Below are positions 45,386-52,952 of a stretch of 52,952 bases of DNA, piece by piece. This DNA is from Paraphysomonas bandaiensis (taxonomy: Eukaryota; Chrysophyceae). The stretch is from contig CBFFRP010000660.1 in NCBI GenBank assembly GCA_965644295.1, positions 1 through 52,952 of the forward strand, written 5' to 3'. A program made the translations under genes and the position numbers. Numbering within the stretch: the stretch's first letter is position 1; every line of letters begins with the position of its first letter. The notes beneath the pieces were generated by a model that was not told the DNA's origin, did not search any database, and saw only the letters and a list, made by a program, of their open reading frames with translations.

Positions 45386-46055
45386 TTAATTATGACTATT
45401 CATAATTGTTTCAAGGTTAAAGAATTGATTATAATTTCTACTGATTTTTCGGTTGAGATCGGGAGTTAAGATGTCAAATTCCATAAAGTCGTTTCTGTTT
45501 TTCGTGCATATTTGGTACATTTTTCGCAAGTCGGCAATGGCTATCCCCAATAAATACGTTTTTAAAATACGATTTAAATCTGCCACATCCGCCAATGCCT
45601 TTATGAGTAAATGGCTTAAATTTCGTCGACATACAGTCGGGATATCAAAAAAATTCTGCGATATAAACACGGCGGTGATATTGTACTTGCGGCATTTGAT
45701 ATAATAAGCGCTGATCATATCAAGGTTCGTTTTCCCGAAGTAATAATATCGTCAAAAACAACCAGCGTTTGATTTCCACTACGTTTGCCTGACAAGTCAT
45801 TCAACTTGAAATCGCACGGTTTTTCGTAGAACTCGATGCTCGAACCCAATTGATCTTTCAAAAAGCTGTACAGGGGTTCTTCGTGATCTGGTATGCACAT
45901 TACAATCTTTTCAAATGTGTCTGGCATTTTGGATATCTTATCTACCAACGCTTGCGTTTTGCCAGTGCCACTCCCTCCGACAATGGCAATTCTTGCTGGT
46001 AAGATATTTGGTTCACTTGAATATTTGGTTCACTTTGAAATTGGGAGTCGGACAT
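45386..46055 (-). pseudogene. A32/FtsK-like DNA-packaging ATPase of the Polinton remnant
   Basis: The start is probably the ATG at 46055 (MSDSQFQ). The Walker A motif is GGSGTGKTQ, the Walker B is TLVVFDD, and the following ITAVFISQNFFDIP segment is the sensor region characteristic of Polinton, virophage and NCLDV packaging ATPases. About 223 codons span is the usual length. The frame is broken twice: by a duplicated ~17-base block (gtgaaccaaatat repeated) near 46005-46035, and by loss of one A in an A-run near 45730. In the family this enzyme pumps element DNA into capsids. This copy cannot make an intact protein unless the breaks are sequencing errors. Confidence 0.85.
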
Positions 46056-46156
46056 TGCAACAATGCATCATCGCCACCACCAATTTGTTTATGCCGATTA
46101 CAAACCGAATTGTCGTCATGGGATGCTTTCTTCTTCTTGGTTGGTATGTCACTTAT

Positions 46157-46506
46157 TTACAAATATTTGTGAGATAGATATGCCTTTCGTAACATCGATG
46201 TCCCTACTTTCAACCCTCCAAATAGTGAATTGAGTCATTGTCGTGTAAATGTCGCTGGAGTTAATTTGTTTCCGTTTTCGTTAAAAAACACAAATTCTGT
46301 ATCGATATGTTTTGTAATTTTAAGCCAGCGTTTTAGTATTGATAGCACATTGCGACTAATATCTATTCGCTGAGTACCATACGTGTCTTTTGTTTTATAT
46401 GCCTGAACACAAACTGCTTTGACTTCCAGTCTACAAAATTAAATTCAGTACTCGGAGCACGTTTCAATTCTGTATAATCAAGAGACCTGCGCGGTAAAAA
46501 CCCCAT
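46157..46506 (-). pseudogene. Tyrosine recombinase C-terminal remnant
   Basis: Not visible as a single ORF. From 46506 a frame reads MGFLPRRSLDYTELKRAPST, then shifts one base; the second frame gives YKTKDTYGTQRIDIS, KLTPATFTRQ, an in-frame TGA (46235-46237), then KVGTSMLRKAYLSHKYL and a stop. The pattern of a tail-side helix block, TPATFTR and the box II-like GTSMLRKAYLS resembles tyrosine recombinases of Polinton-like viruses. The final catalytic His and Tyr segment is not readable. It precedes the ATPase on the same strand, and a 43-codon plus-strand frame at 46552-46683 (MDKWVERKVLSS...) starts head-to-head with it. Confidence 0.55.
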
Positions 46507-47454
46507 AACTCCACTGCATAATGATAACAGTATAAACGATTAAATAATGTGATGGATAAATGGGTAGAGCGTAAAGTCTTATCTAGTGACTGGTTGGAAT
46601 GGGTGAATAGCGATGATCTTGCTTTTTTTGTGGAGAAACCATTGACACTATTTCTAGATCAACAGTGCACAAAGACAAGATAAAAACCATCTTGCCAGAG
46701 CATTTCGGTTTGAAATAACGTGTAACAAAGAGCACTACTTTACTTTTTTTCAATAAAGGTTCTACTTTGCTGTGGTGTGTAAGATGATGACTCCTGAGTC
46801 ACTAAGGGATGCGTTGAAGTTGGTTGGATATAATTTTAATGCAATTGATCGGGTGATAATTCTAATTTGAATCTCAAATTGGCATTTGCAATTATTAGCT
46901 ATAGCTCGTGCAATTAATATTGCAATTATTTGCAATTAATTGTGCTAATAATTTTCTAATTAACTTAGTTACTCATTATAAGTACGTATAGCATCTTCAA
47001 CCGTACTTGCATTCCACAGAAATCTATAAGGGCAAGAACATAAGGGCCTCTATTAGGAGTCATTGATTCACGTATATCTCTTAAAAGTTGATGTGATGAA
47101 GAAACCTGGAGAAGCGCTCTAAAACTGGTGAAATTTTGAAAATGTCGATTTATATTGAGTTTTTGATGCTTTTTGCAATAAATACTGCAGTAGGTGTGAA
47201 GGGAACATGTTTTTAAAGACATTTAATAAGTTTTATATTAGTTACAGGCCAAAAATGTGAGAATGTAACGGTTACACTATACATGATATATGCGTACTAT
47301 AGTGCTGTGTATCTATGTATAGCAAAGTTCTGATGGCTAATCAAGCGATAATCAACAGAACTTCTGGCACATTCACTAGTAATAATAGATGCAGAATCAA
47401 CTGCATCTATATCTACCCACCACTCCTTTTAGTGGGATTCTCATTATAACCCCA
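46507..47454. other. Flank of the Polinton remnant, no supported gene
   Basis: Holds the short frame at 46552-46683 and an AT-rich stretch with repeated gcaattaatt words at 46880-46960. A minus-strand frame at 46965-47222 contains a plausible-looking tail (LLRDIRESMTPNRGPYVLAL) but nothing recognisable. Confidence 0.35.
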
Positions 47455-48344
47455 CCTCGGAGTACTGTCACTATTACTGGAAGGGATATGAGGCTTGCCC
47501 TAGTGGGCTACATTCAATATTAGGTACATTACACAAACAATCATAATCTTGCGATCTGATATGTCTGATAGCACTACAGTGGATGATATTTGCAACCCTG
47601 TTAGACAGTCCACACTGACTCTTACGTTGCAAACGACTTATAATGTTCTCCATATAGCCGTGCGACACTGCGTAGGCCTGAAAAATCCTTTCCAGCAACG
47701 AGATACATGTCATCACCCTCCTCACCAATGACTACTCGAAATATGATAAGATAAACTTCACAAGACAAGCATTTCGAACTCTGCTGGTTGTAACAGTCGA
47801 ACAAGCATCACGATTTCTATACAAGAAACAGCCTCACATGCACACGTCATCATGCAGGTGATGCACAACAAACTAACACATAGGTGTTGAGCATAGCAAA
47901 CGGGTCTTTCATGATGACTACAGTAACCTACAAACCACCTCGGAGTACTGTCACTATTACTGGAAGGGATATGAGGCTTGCCCTAGTGGGCTACATTCAA
48001 TATTAGGTACATTACACAAACAATCATAATCTTGCGATCTGATATGTCTGATAGCACTACAGTGGATGATATTTGCAACCCTGTTAGACAGTCCACACTG
48101 ACTCTTACGTTGCAAACGACTTATAATGTTCTCCATATACCCGTGCGACACTGCGTAGGCCTGAAAAATCCTTTCCAGCAACGAGATACATGTCATCACC
48201 CTCCTCACCAATGACTACTCGATATACAAGAAACAGCCTCACATGCACACGTCATCATGCAGGTGATGCAGCAACAAACTGATACATAGGTGTTGAGCAT
48301 AGCAAACGGGTCTTTCATGATGACTACAGTAACCTACAAACCAT
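47455..48344. repeat. Tandem duplication, unit 483 bp, second copy deleted
   Basis: Both units run from ctcggagtactgtcacta to cctacaaacca. The second lacks about 76 bases (aatatgataag...cgattt of unit 1), with ctcga/cga microhomology at the edges. An 84-codon minus-strand frame lies in each unit (47474-47728, 47957-48211); the copies differ in that frame by one synonymous change (gcc to ccc on the plus strand). The frames begin at a TTG rather than an ATG and are not called as genes. Confidence 0.93.
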
Positions 48345-49012
48345 ACCGAAATGATTAAAAGCATAACGAATGCATCTCCTGAAATAAGCCATCATACAAC
48401 ACATATACATAGCACACATATATACGATCTATGGAGGTCTACACAGCTGCATAAGAATACGACATAGTGAATCGCCACCCAACTGTGGGCCCTGAATGTG
48501 TCAGGACAGAGAAAGTGTCTCGTGAGAGATACGTATGTAATACCATGACAGGCAACATTAATACAATATTTCCTTATACTCAATGCAGGACTTACTCTGT
48601 TAGAAGATCATGAAGACGACCAGCTGAATAGAGCCAACAGTTCTTTCATAACTTTTGACACATACCTACAAACCATAATAAAATGATTAAAAGCATAACT
48701 AGAGCATCTCCTGAAATAAGCCATCATGCAACATAAACATAAATATATACAACTGCACAAGTGTACGACATAGTGCATAGTGAATTGCCACCCACTATGG
48801 GTACCGAATGTGCCAGGACCAAACACAGCTTTTATATACGAGTACAACAATGGATATAGGCATCATACTAAATATATCCGCTTAATACTAAGTATAGGAC
48901 TTACTCTGTCAGATCATAAATACGACCAGCTGACACACGCATATGATACAGCAATATGTCGAGCCATAAGTATTCAATAGAGCCAACAGTTCATTCATCA
49001 CTTTTGACACCT
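48345..49012. repeat. Diverged tandem duplication, unit about 332 bp
   Basis: Both copies follow the same cctacaaaccat word that ends the 483-bp units, and share atgattaaaagcataac, gcatctcctgaaataagcc, gccaccca, tgtgccaggac/tgtgtcaggac and gagccaacagttc. They are clearly older than the 483-bp pair. Confidence 0.85.
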
Positions 49013-49073
49013 CTCAATAACGAGTCGATGACGTATTAGAAAGGGAATCTTCGTAGTTTGCTACTGCGCTAAT

Positions 49074-49680
49074 ATTGCCATACATATACGGTATGAAACT
49101 GATGCCATCACATGCACATGCTGAACCATATGGTCATATGGAGCAGAATATGTGCCAGGGCAAAGCGTAACATACACTTATATACAGGTGAAACTTTTAA
49201 TGCCATCGCTCAGCACAAGCTACATCCTGCAGTGAATCTCCGTTCAGCTGCCGGTTGCAGAGTTTGTGCAGGGGCAAAAAAATGAATCACACCACGTACA
49301 AAAATACATGCTTTTCTAGCTATATTGCCATACATATACGGTATGAAACCGATGCCATCACATGCACATGCTGAACCATATGGCCATATGGAGCAGAATA
49401 TGTGCCAGGGCAACGCGTAACATACACTATTATACAAGTGAACATTCATTGCCATCGCTCAGCACAAGCTACATCCTGCAGTGAAACCCCGTTCAGCTGC
49501 CGGTTGCAGAGTTTGTGCAGGGGCAAAAGAATGACTCACACTCTGCTAGATGCATTTCTAATTCGCTATATACAGTCATACATATACAAGTATGAACCAG
49601 ATGCCATCACATGCACATGCTGAACCATACGGAGCAGATTATGAGCCAGGGCAACGCGTAACATACACTATGGTGTTGTG
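49074..49680. repeat. Tandem repeat, unit about 249 bp, 2.5 copies
   Basis: Units start attgccatacatatacgg at 49074 and 49324, and a diverged third starts near 49572. They share gatgccatcacatgcacatg, gctcagcacaagctacatc, cagctgccggttgcagagtt and caggggcaaaa. Minus-strand frames across it are not called. Confidence 0.92.
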
Positions 49681-50077
49681 TTAGTGTGGTAGTGGGGTGT
49701 GATAATGATGATATGAATGATTGTGAGTGAAGTGCATTTTCAAATATGCTCTCAGATCACCCCACAGATCAAGCGCCGCATAACATATAGAAAAACACGT
49801 ACAAAAAAAATTTGAATTTGACCAAAAACACCCCACAAGAGAATCGAACACGCGTCATGAGTGTGTGGTGAGGACGCGGTGTGCATCACACAACACCGCA
49901 ACCACACTGCACGAGCAGTGACTACAACACGCACATCATGACCATAATACATATGCATAACTTAACACACCATTATATATATACATACATACATACATAC
50001 ATACATATAGAGGGATGGATCTTCTGAGTCAGTATCTTCTGATGTTAATATGGTGACATTGTTGATGACAGTGAGGA
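49681..50077. other. Spacer with a short CATA tract
   Basis: Contains a tatacata/catacata tract at about 49974-50008. On the minus strand near 49845-49860 the word gttcgattc resembles a tRNA B box, but the flanking bases do not pair as a T-arm. No gene is supported. Confidence 0.35.
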
Positions 50078-50145
50078 GTGCTCAGGAGGTGTGGTTTATC
50101 GGATGAGGTGTTCATTGTTGTGTGGATCACACCTCCTGAGCACAC
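50078..50145. repeat. Short hairpin, gtgctcaggaggtgtg
   Basis: gtgctcaggaggtgtg is followed about 30 bases later by cacacctcctgagcac, an exact 16-bp stem. Confidence 0.85.
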
Positions 50146-50221
50146 AGACAGACAGACACACACACATACATCCGAATGCCGCATAGCTGATACCAGTCTC
50201 AGATAACACTTCTTACTATGT

Positions 50222-50608
50222 GGTTCAGAGTTGCAGGCTTATAACTGCCTTCCAGGAAGGTCTTCATGACAGTGTTTGGTCACGAGGCTGTAGCACTGAG
50301 CCTCATACAGTGGATGTGAGAGAGATGCTGAACCTCCATAGGGGACAAGGATACGATATGTAAGTATATCCTCTCCACAACTATATCGCAGATGCACTGA
50401 CACTGACGTTGCATAGTGTTCTAACGTGCACAATCAAATGATGGTATATTGTTTTGTCTGTTTGTACTTGTTGGACCTCTCCACACGAGTCCACTCTCCT
50501 CAATCCACTGTAGAGGCTCTGTGCTACAGCCTCGTGACCAAACACTGCCATAAAGATACATCATGTGACCTTTCTGGAAGGTGGTCATAAGCCTGCAGCT
50601 CTGAACTA
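50222..50608. repeat. Inverted repeat, arms about 100 bp
   Basis: The left arm (50222-50322) has gttcagagttgcaggctta, ccttccaggaaggtc and cagtgtttggtcacgaggc. The right arm (50500-50608) is its reverse complement, with an insertion of about 15-20 bases and scattered changes. The spacer of about 175 bp has no recognisable gene. The structure resembles a foldback element or a diverged palindromic rearrangement. Confidence 0.88.
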
Positions 50609-51321
50609 CGTAGAAAGAGTGTCATCTGAGAATGGTATCAGCTCTGCAGCATTTGGATGTACGTGTGTGTATCAGTCTGTCTGTCATGATGCAGAAGAAA
50701 GGACTGTTACTACGAAAGCTTCGTGCTTCGAAGGCATTTCATGTAACCTTTAACCTGCCGTAAGTAGCTAGAAACCACACTGTGTTTCATTTATGGTATT
50801 ATATTTAAAGTAGTATAGTACCTAATCATGTGTTGTATGTGTATATATAGTTACGTTGATGCGAGATTTTCAGAAGTAGTAATACAGTAGATTTATATGA
50901 AAAGTAACAATATAATACAATATTTTAGTAAAATATTTTTAAAATATATTATAATTGAAAATATACAAACAACTAAATTTTAATTATCATTCACCCTAGT
51001 CTTCAAATAAGTACATATACAACATTTTTGCATATATGAAACCTGGTGAAATCACTTTACCAGGTTTCATGATCACACCGACTTTTAACGCGTGAATACA
51101 ACACACATATACAATGAAATACCAAATAGACTGAATAATTACCAAACTATACATGATACGCGACTGTACAAGATACGCACATGTGTATGGTGCTAACGCT
51201 CTGCTCAAACGTGTCTTGCTATTATACTATTAGGCCTTATCGTTCAATCTTTATCTCTAATAATATCAAGTATATTCTTGCTAAATATTAAGACTAACCT
51301 TAAATCTTATTTTGGCAGCGG
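50609..51321 (+). other. Region 5' of the Copia gag-pol, including its presumed LTR
   Basis: AT-rich. A 12-bp hairpin (atgaaacctggt / accaggtttcat) lies at 51036-51070. Just before the gag ATG is tttggcagcgg, in the position of a tRNA primer-binding site, so the 5' LTR should end near 51312. Its left end cannot be placed because the 3' LTR is outside the window. Confidence 0.4.
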
Positions 51322-52952
51322 ATGAGTTCTAAGACTAACAGTTACGATAACTCCGACTCCGACTCATCGGACAAGAGGAAGGATTCCATGCCACCCTTCG
51401 ACGCCAAGAACTTCTCAAAATGGCAGAAGAAAAGTAGAGCCTGGTTCTTTCGTAAGCCTAAGATAGTATACATCCTAAGAAACGATGCGCCAGAGGAGCC
51501 TATACGTCAAGAGGAAGAAACAGAAGAGGACTACCTATACAGGAAAAACGCCTACGACGAAAATATGCAGTATTTCGAGGAGGGCAACAATTACCTATGG
51601 TCACTTCTATCCAGCGCGGTGATTGGCCAAAACGAGGAAGCAGAGGGTATTATCGAAACAGTCCCTGAAGGAGATGGAAAAAGGGCATGGTCAGAGATCG
51701 AAAAGCATTTCAAAGACAAGACCTCAAATGATACGATAACCGACCTCATTGGCCAACTGCAATCAATCAAAATCAAGCAAGCTCAAACAATCAATCAATT
51801 CCTGGACGAAGTCGAAAAATTGCGATTAAAGCTCGCTACACATGGCCACAAAGTCTCTGAACAAGACCTTATTTCAAGAATACGACAAGGGATGGTCTCA
51901 AATGAGAACCAGACCTATAAGGACCTGGCAATCAACCTCCAAATGAACCCAATTGATGATTATAAAACGCTGATAAGAAGATTGAGAGCATTCGAGCATT
52001 CCACTGTAGGCTCCCTACTATCACAAAATACGGAAACCAAACGGGACAGCGCAAACTACAGCTCAACAGGCAAACAGCCGTTTAACCCCCGTCTACCGAA
52101 GAAGCAGAAGCACAACAACGGGCAGCGAAAACAGAAGAAATTCAACAAGCCCAGCAAAGTCACAAGAGCCTCGCGCGAAGTTAAGTGCTTCAGATGCAAT
52201 GGATCCAACCACATTGCAGCAGAGTGCAAGCACTCGTGGGAACACATACAACAGATGCAGAAGTCCACAAACAAACGAAACGACGACAAAAGAGGGAAAG
52301 GGCATCACTCCAAGAACACATCATCAAAATACCCAAGAAACAGTCATCGGGATTCGAACTTAAGACTGGAAGACTATGACGATGAGGGGCCAAACGATGA
52401 CAATGACTACAGTGCATTCTCTGGGATGATCACAGACAACCACGTCCTACATACGGAACACGAGAAGCAGGAATTTGGCATTCTAGACTCTGGCTGCACA
52501 ATATCAATTACAGCAGCACGAAGCTTACTCTCCGAATTCACTTACGATCAAACCACAATTTACACCGCCAAATCAGGATCAGAAATGCAGGCATTGGGAT
52601 ACGGCAAGCTTGGACTGATTAGCAAGTGCAGGCTAGTTCCAGACGCGTCAAAGACTTTAATTTCTATCAGCCAGTTGACAACAGACGCCAACTGCAATAT
52701 TATATTCGGACCAAACGAGGCACGCGTATACCACGATGGAATTTTGTTAACCACAGCCAGGAAACAAAACGGTCTATACGAGATCAAATTATCCGATTTA
52801 GGTTACATCCAAGACCAGTGCAACTTGGCATCTACATCAAGCGGTTCCTCGATCTCCCTGGCACATCGAAGGTTGACCCACGCATCCATTGGCTTAATTC
52901 AAAAAGCACTAAAGTTGAATCTTGTGAAAGGAATCACTATTTCAAAATCCGA
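51322..52952 (+). CDS. Ty1/Copia retrotransposon gag-pol, 5' part, open at window end
   Basis: An uninterrupted frame of 543 codons from ATG 51322 runs off the window. Gag-like residues 1-250 (FDAKNFSKWQKKSRAWF, a UBN2-type pattern; TITDLIGQLQSIKI) lead into basic stretches and a zinc knuckle CFRCNGSNHIAAEC (C289, C292, H297, C302). The aspartic protease follows with FGILDSGCTISIT, active D389 in DSG. A pre-integrase HHCC start appears at residues ~515-540 (LAHRRLTHASIGLIQKALKL). The order gag, protease, integrase is that of Copia/Pseudoviridae. No stop or frameshift is seen, so the element is young or intact as far as visible. Codons are not AT-rich at the start, unlike host genes. Integrase catalytic core, reverse transcriptase and RNase H lie outside. 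Confidence 0.93.
   Translation, partial: MSSKTNSYDNSDSDSSDKRKDSMPPFDAKNFSKWQKKSRAWFFRKPKIVYILRNDAPEEPIRQEEETEEDYLYRKNAYDENMQYFEEGNNYLWSLLSSAVIGQNEEAEGIIETVPEGDGKRAWSEIEKHFKDKTSNDTITDLIGQLQSIKIKQAQTINQFLDEVEKLRLKLATHGHKVSEQDLISRIRQGMVSNENQTYKDLAINLQMNPIDDYKTLIRRLRAFEHSTVGSLLSQNTETKRDSANYSSTGKQPFNPRLPKKQKHNNGQRKQKKFNKPSKVTRASREVKCFRCNGSNHIAAECKHSWEHIQQMQKSTNKRNDDKRGKGHHSKNTSSKYPRNSHRDSNLRLEDYDDEGPNDDNDYSAFSGMITDNHVLHTEHEKQEFGILDSGCTISITAARSLLSEFTYDQTTIYTAKSGSEMQALGYGKLGLISKCRLVPDASKTLISISQLTTDANCNIIFGPNEARVYHDGILLTTARKQNGLYEIKLSDLGYIQDQCNLASTSSGSSISLAHRRLTHASIGLIQKALKLNLVKGITISKS

Larger units (their letters stand above)
44524..46506 (-). mobile_element. Decayed Polinton / Polinton-like-virus remnant
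   Basis: Three minus-strand gene remnants lie in order: a tyrosine recombinase (46157-46506), an FtsK/A32-type packaging ATPase (45386-46055) and a retroviral-type integrase (44524-45369). The ATPase and integrase pair with tight spacing is the hallmark of Polinton/Maverick elements. A tyrosine recombinase is instead typical of Polinton-like viruses and virophages. No capsid, protease or DNA polymerase B is visible and no terminal inverted repeats were found, so this is a fragment. All three genes carry stops or frameshifts. Confidence 0.8.

Noticed and set aside
49210-49623. Frames of 73-81 codons in the 249-bp tandem repeat
   Set aside because: Not preserved between repeat copies and on both strands; repeat-generated.
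49820-49950. tRNA or tRNA-derived SINE on the minus strand (gttcgattc B-box-like word)
   Set aside because: The bases flanking the word do not form a T-arm and no acceptor or anticodon stem could be built.
51591-52787. Minus-strand frames of 61-77 codons at the right end
   Set aside because: Antisense to the Copia gag-pol frame, which has clear motifs.

Overview
The window is nuclear DNA of a microbial eukaryote. The genes carry short GT-AG introns (41 to 136 nt, most 45 to 65) and spacers are AT-rich. The proteins are eukaryotic: a cullin, the splicing factor YJU2, DHHC and PAQR membrane proteins, and a MATH protein. A stand-alone phosphorelay receiver argues against an animal. The standard genetic code fits all readable genes. 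I cannot name the species; a protist or fungus-like lineage is the best reading.

Layout. 1-1549: the 3' part of a GC-rich gene on the minus strand, probably element-derived, whose 5' side is copied into a long palindrome at 1680-2025. 2026-12935: a satellite of 29 full units of 370-379 bp. 13.7-37.7 kb: a gene-rich host segment with a receiver-domain protein, a small two-exon gene, a damaged unknown gene, a CUL1-like cullin, a CoA-binding protein, a MATH protein, a PAQR receptor, a DHHC acyltransferase, YJU2, and two unrecognised proteins of 413 and 760 aa. Four dispersed elements of exactly 130 bp lie in the 5' flanks of these genes, three of them between head-to-head pairs. A deleted hAT transposon with a near-perfect 8-bp target duplication sits at 31677-32438.

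38.8-52.9 kb is accessory and rich in mobile elements: a Copia RNase H remnant with a foldback, a 0.9 kb CATA microsatellite, a single-exon kinase-like gene with a duplicated 3' end, a 70-bp hAT MITE with a perfect target duplication, an element-like zinc-finger ORF, a decayed Polinton/Polinton-like-virus remnant (tyrosine recombinase, packaging ATPase, retroviral-type integrase), several tandem and inverted repeats, and the 5' part of an open Copia gag-pol running off the end.

The host genes do not form one pathway. They are housekeeping functions (ubiquitin ligation, splicing, palmitoylation, signalling). A striking shared property is that each begins with about 150-300 nt of extremely A/T-ending codons and then shifts toward G/C-ending codons, on both strands. 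Element genes lack this start ramp, so it helps separate host from foreign genes. Exon boundaries were inferred by eye from splice dinucleotides, frame and family similarity.
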